Of a DNA stretch of 64,000 nt, positions 25,131 to 37,139 are shown piece after piece. Source of the DNA: Girardinichthys multiradiatus (Eukaryota > Chordata > Actinopteri > Cyprinodontiformes > Goodeidae); NCBI RefSeq assembly GCF_021462225.1, contig NC_061815.1, forward strand, positions 45,295,986 through 45,359,985. Direction: 5' to 3'. Every line of letters begins with the position of its first letter. The stretch's first letter is position 1. The position numbers and the translations under genes were made by a program. The notes under the pieces are model-generated. The model was given only the letters and a program-made list of their open reading frames with translations. It searched no databases and was not told where the DNA came from.

Positions 25131-25243
25131 TTACATTGTAAAGGCTTTGGGGTTATTTCATCAGAACAATTTTTACTTGACCTTACAAACAGTAAAGTTG
25201 TTAGTATTTGCTTTTCTGTACAGACCTGTTCCATTGCATACCA

Positions 25244-25914
25244 ACAGGGGTTGGACAATGAAACTGAAACACCTGTCATTTTAGTGTGGGAGGTTTCATG
25301 GCTAAATTGGACCAGCCTGGTAGCCAGTCTTCATTGATTGCCCATTGCACCAGTAAGAGCAGAGTGTGAAGGTTCAATTAGCAGGGTAAGAGCACAGTTT
25401 TGCTCAAAATATTGAAATGCACACAACATTATGGGTGACATACCAGAGTTCAAAAGAGGACAAATTGTTGGTGCACGTCTTGCTGGCGCATCTGTGACCA
25501 AGACAGCAAGTCTTTGTGATGTATCAAGAGCCACGATATCCTGGGTAATGTCAGCATACCACCAAGAAGGACGAACCACATCCAACAGGATTAACTGTGG
25601 ACGCAAGAGGAAGCTGTCTGAAAGGGATGTTCGGGTGCCAACCCGGATTGTATCCAAAAAACATAAAACCACGGCTGCCCAAATCACGGCAGAAGTAAAT
25701 GTGCACCTCAACTCTCCTGTTTCCACCAGAACTGTCCGTCGGGAGCTCCACAGGGTCAATATACACAGCCGGGCTGCTATAGCCAAACCTTTGGTCACTC
25801 ATGCCAATGCCAAACATCGGTTTCAATGGTGCAAGGAGCGCAAATCTTGGGCTGTGGACAATGTGAAACATGGATTGTTCTCTGATGAGTCCACCTTTAC
25901 TGTTTTCCCCACAT
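25244..25914 (+). mobile_element. Tc1-like transposon, 5' half, cut off by a LINE
   Basis: The left terminal repeat starts caggggttggacaatgaaac at 25244. The transposase frame opens at ATG 25431 (MGDIPEFKRGQIVGARLAGA): helix-turn-helix region at about 5-50 (VTKTASLCDVSRATISWVMS), GRKRKLSERD linker, second HTH at about 70-110, then the catalytic core with the first Asp of the DD34E triad in GLFSDESTF near 25885. After about 160 codons the sequence passes abruptly into the 3' tail of the LINE at 25915. The second Asp, the Glu and the right terminal repeat are absent anywhere in the window, so the copy is dead. The flanking TA expected for Tc1 is not conserved at the left end (ccaa). Confidence 0.85.
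25431..25914 (+). pseudogene. truncated Tc1 transposase
   Basis: DNA-binding half plus the first catalytic Asp of a Tc1/mariner transposase, read in one uninterrupted frame. The frame runs on into unrelated LINE 3' sequence up to 25970, so its last 18 or so codons are not transposase. Full-length family proteins are about 340 aa; this keeps under half. Confidence 0.85.
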
Positions 25915-28222
25915 TCAATTCAATTCAAATTCAATTCAAAAATACTTTATTAATCCCAAAGGGAAATTAAATGTTGTTGTAGCTCATATTATGAAGGTTT
26001 CCTCAAAGAGCCGTTGTAGATGCTGATGGCTGTGGGCAGGAAGGATCTCCTGTAGCGCTCCGTCTTACAGCAGATCTGAAGATGCCTCTGACTGAAGACA
26101 CTCGGTTGTTGTAGGACAGTCTCATGAAGAGGATGCTCAGGGTTCTCCATAATGTTCTTCATTGTATGAAGAATCCGTCTTTCCACAATGATCTCCAGAG
26201 GTTCCAGAGGAGTCCCCAGAACAGAGCCAGCCTTTTTTATCAGCTTGTTGAGCTTTTTTAAGTCCCTGGTTCTGATGCTGCTTCCCCAGCAGATGATGGC
26301 AGAAAAGATCACACTCTCCACAACAGACTTATAGAAGATATGCAGCATCTTGCTGCAAACACCAAAGGACCTAAGCTTCCTCTAGAAGTACAGTCTGCTC
26401 TGTCCCTTCTTGTAGATGGCTTCACAGTTGCATCTCCACTCTAGTCTGTTGTCCAGGTGAACACCGAGGTATTTATACTCCTCCACCACCTCCACTTCTT
26501 CTCCCATAATAGAAATAGTTTTTGACTTATTCCTGTTTTTCTTAAAATCTACAATCATCTCCTTTGTTTTAGTCACGTTCAAAATGAGATGATTGTTTCC
26601 ACACCATGCCACAAAGCATTCCACCACCTTCCTGTACTCAGCTTCTTGTTCATCTCTGATCCACCCCACGACTGCAGAATCATCCAAGTATTTCTGCAGA
26701 TGACAGGAGTCTGTCTTGTACTGGAAGTCTGAGGTGTACAGAGTGAAAAGGAATGGTGAGAATACAGTCCCCTGTGGTGTTTCTGTGCTGCTGACTACCT
26801 GGTTAGACTCATAACCCTTCAGTCTCACAAACTGAAGTCTGTTTGTCAGGTAGTCTTTGATCCAGGAGATTGTTGAGGCCTCCACCTGAGTCTTCTGCAG
26901 TTTCTGACAAAGCAAGTCAGGGTGGATTGTATTAAATGCGTTGAAGAAATCAAAGAACATGATCCTCACAGTGCTGCTGGCTTTGTCCAGATGACAGTGG
27001 GTTTGTTGAAGCAGGTGTATGAGGGCATCTTCAACTCCAACTCCACAGCGATAAGCAAACTGAAGGAGGTCCTGATGCTTTACTGTTTGCTTACTCAGGT
27101 GGGCCAACAGGAGTCTCTCTAGGACCTTCATGATGTGAGATGTTAGGGCAACAGGTCTATAGTCATTGAGGACTGATGGGTGAGTTTTCTTTAGTACCGG
27201 AACAAGACAGGAGGTCTTCCACAACACCGGAACCTTCTTCTGGGCCAGGCTAAGGTTGAAGAGGTGCTGCAGAATCCCACAGAGCTGCTCTGCACAGGCC
27301 TTCAGGACTCTAGGGCTGACATGATCTGGACCTGCAGCCTTATTCCGATTCAGTCTCTCCAGTTGCATCTTCACTTGACTTCTTGAGACACACAGGTGGA
27401 AGGGGGAAGCAAAGGAAGCATCAGCATCTTCTGATATGGTTGAAGGCAAACATGTAGAAGCAGAAGGGTCTAGGGCTGAGGTTGAAGATAAAAAATGTGA
27501 GGTGTTACTGGACAGCTGTGGGTCCTGTGGGTCAAAGGAAGGTGGAATGTCTGTTTGACTGTGAGCAGGAGAGGAGGATGTGAAGCTTGTTTCTGAACTG
27601 AAACTATTGAAGAATGCGTTCAGTTCATTGGCTCTGTCCAGACCTCCATCGGTCTGATCATCCTTCTGCTTGAAGCCTGTGACCTTCTTCATCCCTGACC
27701 ACACATCTCTGATATTGTTTTGCTGGAGCTTGCTCTCCAGCTTCTTCTTGTACACCTCCTTGCTGTCTCTTATCTTGACTTTAAGTTGCTTCTGTATACT
27801 CCTCAATAATTCTCTGTCTCCCTCTCTGAAGGCTCTTTTTTTCTTGTTAAGCAGGTCCTTCAGGTCACTGGTGATCCAAGGTTTGTTATTGGGGAAGCAT
27901 CTCACGGTTCTGGTGGGGATGATGTTATCCACACAGAAGTTTATATAGTCGGTTACACACTCAGTCATGGCATTGATGTCCTCTCCATGTGGCTGGCACA
28001 ATGCGTCCCAGTCTGTAGCCTCAAAGCAACCTTGCAGAGCTTCTTCAGCTTCATGTGACCATTTTCTCACAGTCCTCTTTATTACAGGTTGCCTCTGAAC
28101 AAGGGGCTTATATTTCGAGCAGAGAAAAACAAGATTGTGATCTGATTTGCCTAGAGGAGGTCTTGCTGTAGAGATGTATGAGTCCTTGACATTTGCATAA
28201 AACAAATCCAACGTTTTGTTTT
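25915..28222 (-). mobile_element. 5'-truncated CR1/L2/Rex1-type non-LTR retrotransposon
   Basis: Inserted in minus orientation. Its 3' end lies at 25915, where a tail of repeated attcaa units (25915-25945) is preceded in element orientation by TTTCCCTTTGGGATTAATAA, typical of fish CR1/L2/Rex1-group LINE ends. The 5' end, near 28222, falls in the last part of the endonuclease domain (PPLGKSDHN), so the untranslated leader, ORF1 and most of the endonuclease are missing, as expected for incomplete target-primed reverse transcription. The left junction cuts one Tc1 family and the right junction abuts another. Confidence 0.85.
25989..28211 (-). pseudogene. LINE endonuclease/reverse transcriptase ORF, one nonsense codon
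   Basis: The single reading frame runs from 28211 (TTG, not a true start) to 25989, with one stop, TAG, at 26384-26382, where the family has a leucine (YF*RKLRSFG). Visible parts: last strand of the APE-type endonuclease (LGKSDHNLVF); linker; reverse transcriptase with NDYRPVALTS, MFFDFFNAFNTI (motif A Asp near 26950), PQGTVFSPFLFTLYTSDF (motif B) and KYLDDSAVVG (motif C, Asp pair near 26685); then the C-terminal region RLNKLIRKA-like (LNKLIKKAGSVLG) and RYRRSFLPTAISIYN. The catalytic Asp residues are retained. There are no frameshifts over about 740 codons, so the copy is fairly young though immobile. Confidence 0.9.
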
Positions 28223-28225
28223 GGG

Positions 28226-29523
28226 GGGTTTAATATACAGAAAAACACCAAATTATACATAATTGTGAGGTGGAAGGAAATAATACATGGTTTTCTGCAT
28301 TTTTGCAATTAAACATCTGATGAGGGTGGTGTGCATATGTATTAAGCCTTTTTTTTTAACCCCTTTTTGCTCCAATTTAAGCCACAAGTCTTTCAGGGTT
28401 TCTCTCTACCAGCCATGCACATCGGGAGACAGAAACTTTAACCCACTGTTCGCTACAAAATAGATGAAGCTCAGTCAGATTTCATCTGAGCAGCTATTTT
28501 CAAGACTTGCCACTGATTCTCAATTGGATTTAAGTCTAGACTTTGACTTGGCCTTTCTAACACATGTATATGCTGTCATGTAAACCTCTCCATTGTAGCT
28601 TGGGCTGTGTGGTTAATGTCGTCTTTATGCTCAAGTCTTTTGAAGTCTCTAACAAGGTTTCTTACAGCATTGTCCAAAGTAGTAGAGTCTTATCCCCGCC
28701 AGTGAGTTTCATCCAATGTGCGCTGCCTCTTCGTTATCTGCTAGGCAGCATAGAGTAAGAGGTTTGGCTGGAGAACTGTTTTGTTGAGGGATACCATGAC
28801 ATCATGGGGACTCCAGGTGTGACTCCTAACTAAAAGTAGGTTAATGTGTGTATTTAAAGAGCCAGAGTTTTTATCTGCTTCTTTGATTGTGTACATTTGA
28901 GTCCATGTTTCATCCCATGGCTGGGCGCCCTTGCGCCTTTTCTTCAGTCCTTGCTGAAGAAAAGCAATCTCCCAAGATGCCTCCGCCATGATGGGTATGG
29001 TGATGTTAGGGTGATGTGCACGTGTACTTTTCTTCCACATAATGTTCAGGTATATTTTCATCTAACCAGAGCGCCTTCTTCCACGTATTTGTCAAGCCAT
29101 GTGCCTTACATGGTTTGTGACAAAGAGCAGAACCTCCAAAGATAACACGGCTGTCTTTGTTGTTTCTCTGATTATTGCTCTCCTTGCCTGGGCTTTCATG
29201 ATGGACAACCATGTCTTACTAGTTTTGCTGCTATGTCATGTCTGAATGCCTTCACAGGCCTTCACAGAACAGGTTGCACTGGATTTTATTCAGGGGTATT
29301 ACTGTAAAGGAGGCTGACTACAAATGTAAATCACACCTTTTAGATTTTTTTATGAAAAGTTTGAAAAGCATCTAACCTTTTCCTTCCACTTCACAATTAC
29401 ACACTACATTGTGTTGTTCTATTACATAAAATCCCAATACATATATTACATTGATCTTTGTGGTTTTAGCGTAACAGAATATGAGAAGGTTGATGTGGTA
29501 CAAATACTTTTGCAAGACACAGC
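28226..29523 (-). mobile_element. Tc1-like transposon, decayed, minus orientation
   Basis: The inverted repeats are recognisable: AATTGTGAGGTGGAAGGAA (28261-28279) pairs with ttccttccacttcacaatt (29380-29398) with one mismatch. The right end reads gtacaaatacttttgcaaga, a classic fish Tc1 terminus. The outermost part of the left repeat is missing, so the left end was lost where it meets the LINE. The body retains antisense transposase vocabulary (ctcaattggatttaagtcta, accagagcgccttcttccac), but every frame is broken. Same family as the copy at 46770-47740: gcactggattttattc (29277) is the reverse complement of a near-identical string at 46825. Confidence 0.8.
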
Positions 29524-29859
29524 AGATATTTTAAAGCATTACATACAAGTACATGTTAAAAAAACGCATGGGATGTAGAGATGTACATATTTGTGTAAAT
29601 ACATCCACTGTACGTTTAAAATATAACTAATAATCCAGAAGATTTAATAATATAGTGTTGGAATTCTGTTATATTTGAGTAATTTTTAGTAATTAAATAG
29701 CTTATATTTAAAACGTTTATGGTCTGAGGTTTGCTGAAAATAGGATAGCTAAAGATAACGAAACAGTCTGCCCCAAATTAGGAAAAAGAAATCTCATAAA
29801 TTCTAAAGTCAGCCCCTGCTGTAGTTGAGAAGGTCTAGGAATAAAAGCCTGCCGACATG

Positions 29860-30110
29860 TCTATCTCCATGTGTGAGCTGTTTCCTCAGGTGCACGGGCT
29901 TGTGTGATCGAGTGTTTGTGCCCGTTTCCTGAGTCAGTGGCGTCTTAGTAATTACCCATAGATCCAGAGGCACAGGGGCTCTGCACCGCTGACAGGGGTA
30001 GCATCATTTCCCGAGTGTTCCTGAGAACTGCAGACTGCAATAACACCACTCAACAGGCCTATCAAGTTGATCCATGTCACATTTCACACAATAACAAAGA
30101 GCTAACCTAT
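29860..30110. promoter_or_regulatory. candidate enhancer with AP-1 and homeodomain cores
   Basis: Repeat-free block containing TGAGTCA (29930-29936) close to TAATTA (29949-29954), with several CpG-bearing strings. These short motifs are not decisive alone. The call rests on their closeness, on composition and on position in a gene desert. Confidence 0.25.
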
Positions 30111-31739
30111 TTAGTCTGTAAAAAACAGCAGCAAGCTAATAAAACAACTCATTGCTGCGTGAAGATTTAATCCAATGAAGGGCCTCCTTAAATAATGTCT
30201 CTTGTACTGTACGCAATATTGGGTAAAGGAACAGGGGTCCCAATATGTATTTTATGAGCATAATGAGACTTTTCAATAACAAATTCATAAAGAATGTATG
30301 AATTCAGGCAGAACTGGGACCATTGCTGTCGACAGAGTCTGACAAAATGTTCAATTCACTTTGTGTCACTGTTCTGTGAGACTCACGTCCTCTGAAATAT
30401 CTTAACAGCAGCTGTATCAATGGAGACTGATAAACTTCATCACAAGGGCTGATTTGACATCTTATTGATATCTGAGCATCAACCACTATTTGTCCTGAAG
30501 CTGTCACACCTACAGGGATCTGACTGAAAGCAGAGTGGCATTTCTCTGGATGAAGTCTGATCACTCACTATCTTACTAAAATAATCTAGCTTATATGATT
30601 TTATGATCATTGAATCAGTCCTAAGAAAAACAATCAAAAACAGAGCAAACATTGATCATATCATGAACGGATATTATCGTTTTTCAAGCAAGCGGATATG
30701 CAATGTTTTCTTTGAATGCATTTTAAGATTGTGTTATGTATTCTTATTTATGTCATACGACAGTAAAGTTCTGCAGAACTGTAGGTTAAAGAATCATCAG
30801 TTCATCAGTTGTGTTCGAAAACAAGTCATTCTGATGTACAACTACTTTACCGTGGTTGAAAGTAGACCCAGACTGTTACTGTATGAAGGAAGGAAAATGA
30901 TTAAGATTTTCCCAAAAAAAATCCAAAGAGCCAAAAAGGTTCAGCAGCTGCAGCAAGATGGACCCTCAGATATTGATTTTTGTTGCACACAAATGTGCAC
31001 CTTTCACTTTCTGCCCAGACTTTTACAAAGCGCCTTTGCCATACTATATTAACCTGATATAATCTTTTATCCAACAGATATTGTACCTGAAATATTCAAA
31101 AGATGACAAGAAACTGTTTGTTTAGGTGCTTGTCTATACATGCCAAAGTACTTATTAAAGCTAATTTAACCTGGACAGACTCACAAAGAGAAGACAGGGA
31201 TGCAATTGGAAAAGCTTAGTAATGAATGTTTATTTCTTTGGCGCTTGGACCCCAGTGGAAGACGTGAATGCTGAGAATGACATGCGCTTGAATGAACATC
31301 TTAAGGTTAGATTTAGAGATGTGGGTCATAGGTCCAAATGAGGAGCAAATGGAAATGTTCCGAGGCCACGAGGACCTTTCTCCTGGAAGTACTCAGCATG
31401 CATATTGGGCTGGGATTAATGCAAGTCAAAAATATATATTTTTTCATGCCCATCACACCAAGTCATTCTTGGTTGCAGAAGCAATCTTTCTGGACAACTG
31501 GATGATTACAGTGCAACTGTATGTGGTTGCCATCAATGTTCATCAGAATGATTTATCTCAATTACTCTTCCTAAAATCAAGTTAAAAGCTAGGCTAATTT
31601 CACCTGGGCTCTCTTAGCAGCTCTGGTTTAAAGAAAATGTTAACAGTTTCTCCTACCATTTTATTGTATGCTGACCACAAACATTCACAATGGAATGAGC
31701 TCATTTGGAAGTCAGTGCACTTTCCCCATGTGAATACAC

Positions 31740-32035
31740 CTTCTGCCCTTCCCCCTTGTGCTTTTATTTTTAATTAACCTCCCAAAGATACTCTGTTGTT
31801 GCTTCCTGTGTCTGTGCCAGAGAGGTTAATTATTTCACCAGTTCGGGGAGACGCTGCAGAGGACAGATCAATGCACTTCAATTCCTTGCGCCTCATGTTC
31901 AGTCTCACTTGCAGGATCACAGTGAAAAGAAGCAGGGGCCGGTACTGATTGTGTAGCAGTGGAAACCTTCCGACTGACACGTGCAGCACTCTGCATGCCA
32001 GCAGGCAGGCAAACAAACACAAATGGGAGCTATTC
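31740..32035. promoter_or_regulatory. candidate enhancer with paired TAATTA cores
   Basis: Contains TTAATTAA (31770-31777) and a second TTAATTA (about 31826-31832) in a GC-balanced, repeat-free block lying just left of an interspersed repeat. No coding potential is visible. Confidence 0.22.
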
Positions 32036-32261
32036 AAGACACAAATACTCTAAAAATCCATGCTTTAAACCTTTTACATTTAAGCAGACAGGTTTGGTTT
32101 CCCTGGCAAGTAGCATTATCTGAATTTATGTTCATATACAAAGCTATGCAAGTATAAAGCATGTTTTTAAAATTCAGGTACATACACATTATGGTTGTGG
32201 TATACCTACAAATGCATAAAAAAGGATAGTTGTAATTTTAAAGATAAAATATTATAAACAT

Positions 32262-32515
32262 CCATCCAACCGTCCGTTCGTACATCCATTGCCTACCCTT
32301 GATTATCCTGGCAGGGTCACAGGGCAGCTGGTGCCTATCTACGGTGAGAGGCAGGTTACACCCTGCACAGGTTGCCACAAGGACACACAGAACGAACAGC
32401 CACACTCACTTCTAAGAGTAGTTTAGAGTGACCAGTTAAAATATGCATTTTTGGACTGTGGGAGGAAGTGGGAGCACCCACCCAGAGAACCCACAAATGC
32501 ATAGGAAACACATTC
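32262..32515 (+). repeat. dispersed fish repeat, copy 1 (gaggcaggttacaccctg family)
   Basis: Runs from tccatccaaccgtcc through gagaggcaggttacaccctg to tttggactgtgggaggaagt and agagaacccac. Two further copies in this window (43465-43555 and 53885-54195) share the order 'ggcgagaggcagggtacac', 'caccctggacagatcacc', 'cacattcacacctaag' and 'catgtttttggatggtggga'. Non-coding and familiar from many teleost genomes. I do not assign a class. Confidence 0.7.
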
Positions 32516-32599
32516 CATAAAGAAAAAAGTTTTTATTAACAATAGTTATCCAAATGTTATTATGCTTTATATAACTATATAAGTATATTAGTTTGCTCT

Positions 32600-32915
32600 T
32601 GTGCTAAGATTAGTTTAGTTTGGCTTAGTTTAGTTAATCTTCACATATCTAAGCTAATCTTTATTTTATTTTAGCTTATGAGGTTAATTCAGTTTAGCTT
32701 TTTACGGCTTATGTCATCTTAGCTTAGTTCAGTTTAATTCAGTTCAGCCTAGTTTTTCAGCCTATTTTAGTTTATCCTATAAAAGTTTAATTTATTGTGT
32801 TCAGTTTAGTTAAGCCTGAGTTCAGTTTTGCTAAGTTTAATTTGGCCTATTTTAGCATATTTTATTCAGGCCTCTCTTAGTTTGATTTAGTTTAGTTTAG
32901 TTTATCAGGTTAGCT
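32600..32915. repeat. degenerate TTTAG/TTAGTTTAG cryptic repeat
   Basis: About 300 bases built almost entirely from variants of 'agtttagttt' and 'agcttagttcagttt', with no exact tandem period. It probably arose from slippage followed by point mutation. G-poor on one strand; no coding function. Confidence 0.65.
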
Positions 32916-35900
32916 GACCTTATCATAGTTTATTTATTGTAAATTTATTTACATTTGCCCTAGTTTACTGAACACAAGCTTTACTTTTTAAACTTCTTTT
33001 ACTTTTATTGCAGGAAACTGAGATCAGGCTCTAGTTAATTGTGACTCCATCAATAAGGAGTTGAAAAGTGTGACGCTGTGTTTACTCATTTACGCATTCA
33101 GTGAGGGGTCATTGACTTTATGTCAGTGTGAATGTTTGTTTTTAAATGATATTGATCTAGAGGTAATAGAAAACACCTCTAGAAAACAAGCCATTAAAAA
33201 GTCCCACTGATGAGGAGTTGTGCTACTTATAGTGAGTTAACAAGTAACCATTCACATGATATTTCTTTGCATTTCTTGCTGTTTTACTCTGAACACTTTG
33301 GTGAATAAAGAAAATGAAAGTAAATCAACTTTAGCTTGTTAAACTGACTTGAAAACTGACAGTTTTAAACCTAGAAATCCCTCCCTTTGGACGTGAATAA
33401 CCATGAAATGTTGTGAAATGGTGTATGATAGAGCCATTAAAGTACCAGCGCTAACTTGGCTTGCTGACAGGAGCACAGGGACTCCCTGCTGAGGTCATCT
33501 CAGCATGCCTTCATGACTATCTGCGAAACACTTACTCTTCGACTCACACAAACCCTTCCATCTCATCTCTCTTTCCTTTCATCCTTCAAGCCTTGATGTG
33601 TAACAGAACTCAGAGCGAAGATGGAGTGGCCATACATAATCACAGCCGGGCCTTTTCTCCCCTATTGCGTCTCCATCAAGCCAGAAGCAAGACGATCAAC
33701 ACCAATCTCTGCTTGTGAACGTCTTTGAAACATCAAAACTGACTGACTGTAGGGAGCCGAAACATTCAAAGCTACACATTTGCTGTGCTGTAGGTATGTG
33801 GCAAAGTGGCCCGAGCTTTGAACCAACCGCTCACCAACCGCTCACTGGGCTCCATTCACATTTGGATGTCTCTGTCTGTGGAAAATTCAGGCCTTCTCCA
33901 CCATAACCATCCAGCCCCACTCCCCTGCCTCCAGCAAACGCAGAGATGGCAGCCAGAAAGCATCAATCACTGCAAGCCAGAGGGATGACATCATGGTGAA
34001 TTGGCAGGGCTATCTAAGCGGGGACAGGGAGTTTTTTCAGAGGGCTAACAGAGATAAATAGAACTCCTGTAGGTTCCATCCTTCTCTGTGAGAACATTAT
34101 CTCTGAGTCTGACTGCAGACCTTAACTTTTTGCCCTTTTCTTCCTTATATTAAGTAGTCTGTCATTCGTTTTCATCACTGACATCTTTGTTGTTCCATTT
34201 GCCCTGAAGCTTGTGTTTGTGTCATCAGTCTCAAAATGTTTAATGATGCAAATGTGTGGTTGATTTAAGGGATGTGCAACATGATCTCTAAAGACCCAGT
34301 CAGATAATCAAAAAAGTCCCTTGTGATAGTCGCAAATTAAATTCTGCGATTTGTGATTTGTCTAACTGCATGTGAAGAAGACTGCAAGTCAACCCATATT
34401 TACCTTCTAAACTACATCATAAAGAACAGCTAGTTTGTGTGCTGTATTTTACTTTTTCTATTGTTTAGTTTTAGCAAATGACTCAACAAAACATTTAAGA
34501 GGTTCCACCTTTCTCCCGAGTCCACTGATGAGGGCATGACTGACAGAAGAGAAACTGATCTGGAGGAGGAAATCTGGTTTTACTTTCGCCCTTGGTCTCT
34601 CTTTTGGCCTGTGAGAGCCAATAAATCCCACATCTAGAGCTATTAGGTTGACTGAGCTGAGCGCCGTTTGATGTTAGGCTGTCTGAGAATGGCCCCTGTA
34701 CATTCCAGGGGCCAAATGCTGTCATCGGTAGGCCTACCTTTGGACATCATGGCATGCATGTCAATTATCCGTGCCTTTGACAATTGCATGTCTGAGATAA
34801 TGCGTATCTCTTCACCTTTTCACCTGTGCTCAGACCCTGCAAGGATGCACAATCAACACGGTGAAGATAGCATGCAAGATACCTACATTTTGCTCTTAGT
34901 CAAAGCAGTTGTTGGAATGGTGTTTGTGAGAGAAATGTTTAAGAAAATGTTTGCACTTATTGTCAGAAAACAATCACAAAAGATTTTGAAAATGGAAAAG
35001 CAAAAGAAAAAAGTATTTTAAACACACACACAAAATAAAAAGAATGGTGATATCCTAAAGTAACAGTTAAAGGACTCTTTCATCAACTTACTACAATACA
35101 TTTTGTGTATGTTTCAACATTCAGTGCTGATAAAAAGAGAGAAAACATTTCTGTCTCAGAAATGTGAAGCTTCATTCTTTGCTCCCAACTTGTTCAAGCT
35201 GAACAGCAGTTAGGATAATAAATTACCTGCAGAAGTACACCGCTGAGGTTTTTAAAGCATGGGGATAAGGCCAAAGGAAAAGGGAAAATTGTGTGACTCG
35301 TTGACCTACAAACTCTTAACCCTTGGCCCGAGTCCTGGACATCTCCCCGAGAGCTCTCAGAAAAGCCTGAGTCAACCATCCTGTTGGACTTGGTCTGACA
35401 TGTGCTGTTACTCCAGGTGCTCGATGTTCCCCTTCGTTTTAGCACACCTAGGAGGGAGGAGGAGAGAAAGTGGAGGGGAGATGAGAGCTACTGAGGATGG
35501 ATAGAGTTGGTGATTAAAATTAAACACACTTGCTAGGAATTTCTTGCTGATTCTCATCATTGCCATGTTGTTTTTCCTTCCTCCTGCCCTCCTCCCTTCC
35601 TTCCTCCACATCAGGCATAGACTGTGGAGATAGTAAACAAGAAAAAGACATGTTGACAAGAGAGTGCTAAGTGGATTTGAGTTATGGGCAGTTGGGCGAT
35701 GTGTTTGTTTAACCATCTGGTAGCAACTCCCTCTCTCTTGTGATGGAGTGCCTGTGGAGGGAGAGAGTCCAGTCCCAATACTGATGCATACATACAGATA
35801 CAATGCTGATTTGACAGGGTCAGGCTGAAGCATAGACAACCCCGACTGAAATACCCAGGAAGAGCTTATTTCTTAAACTTTACATCATCCAGAGATGATC

Positions 35901-37139
35901 TGATTTGTTTGTAAAGTGTGTTTCATTGTTTTTGTTCTGAGTTTAAATTTTGGAAATTTGCAAGGATCTATTGTCCCCCACAATAAAAAGCTGCTCCTCA
36001 CTGGTTTGGCACCCTAACCCAGCTCGGTCTATTTTTCCATTACTTATCTACTTCACCATGATAGACATACCTGTAATGCCTTCCAAATGACAAGCTTGTC
36101 TTGTCTTTATATGAAGGTAGTAAAACAAAGGCATGAATACATTTTGGTTTGTATTTTATTAGTGGAAACGTGATTTAGTTGAATAGATGGACAAAGAAAT
36201 TAATATAAGTTGAACAAATTACATTTTCTCTACGTTTTCTTTACGATCAGAGAAAAGCTAACTCCTTAAAAAGATCTTCTTGTCCAGAGGAACTTTTCAT
36301 CCCATGAGCAATCATTGGTGAAAAAGAGCAGAAGATCCTCTGCTCTTCTGTTGGTACCAAAAAAAAACTAAATGTATTATTTTGTCTTTAGGCTCCATTC
36401 ACACTATTCCATATGCATTTCATTTCAATGGCTTTCAGTAAGTAACATTTAAGCATTGGCTTTGCATCCATCTGAGACTGAAACAGATGCAATTTACTCT
36501 CCAACTTAGCCAGACAGTCTCTGATGTTTTGGATATGCTAAACATTTCTGAATTTAATTAAGTGCTACATAAATGTCACACCAACGTCCTGATATTAGCT
36601 CTACTTAACCTCATACACACTATGCAGTGACCCTGTTTGCTCTGATGAAGATTCACTCAACTCTGCATGCCAAATAATTGGAGTGGGTCAGATGGCAGAG
36701 AAGTTGAACCTATTTTCTGATCAGGTCAGATAATATTTATTTTACCGCTTGGGGAAACTCACAGATTGTGTATAATGCATGAATCTTTTAACCCAATTTG
36801 GTCAGGCAGGACTAGTCACAGTGGCCTCATGGCCAGGCTACAACCTCATCCCACCCACACTGTGGCTGGCAAGGTAATGCTCTGTGTGGTGTGGCTGCTA
36901 TCTGCATCACATCCTGCCTCCGCTTTGACTTAATTTAAAACGTCTCTCCATGCCAATAGATACCACACCATGTCCAGGCCCTATGCATATAGGAATTGAT
37001 ATACATGCTTCTCCATGTTAAAGTAGGGCTCCCTACTGGGTTTAACGGCACTCAGCTGAAATTTTGTCAGATAAGGGTGCGATGGTTGTTGGGAGACAAA
37101 AGGAATGGGGGAATTTTTTTGGCTCCAGTTTAAATGCAA
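32916..37139. other. gene-free stretch
   Basis: No exon or full repeat is recognised. Repeat-free GC-balanced blocks at 33450-34020 (including tcatggtgaattggcagg), 34660-34860 (overlapping Oct/homeodomain-like string gcatgcatgtcaattatccg) and 36700-37000 are candidate conserved non-coding DNA. The short ORFs here (for example the 143-codon one at 35839-35408) are overlapped by others and lack domains. Confidence 0.3.

Larger units (their letters stand above)
29524..32260. other. gene-free stretch with two enhancer-like blocks
   Basis: No gene is recognised. The 149-codon plus-strand ORF at 30603-31052 is AT-rich (many Lys, Ile, Phe and Cys), has no domain and probably arises by chance. The blocks 29860-30110 and 31740-32030 are repeat-free and GC-balanced and contain homeodomain cores (see separate entries). 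Confidence 0.35.

Noticed and set aside
25551..25871. Minus-strand ORFs over the Tc1 copy at 25 kb
   Set aside because: Antisense shadows of the truncated transposase.
30603..31052. 149-codon plus-strand ORF
   Set aside because: Rich in Lys, Ile, Phe and Cys as expected from AT-rich DNA; no domain, splice context or neighbour support.
35408..35839. 143-codon minus-strand ORF
   Set aside because: Overlapped by ORFs in other frames, contains a run of Ser/Leu/Pro from C/T-rich DNA, no domain.
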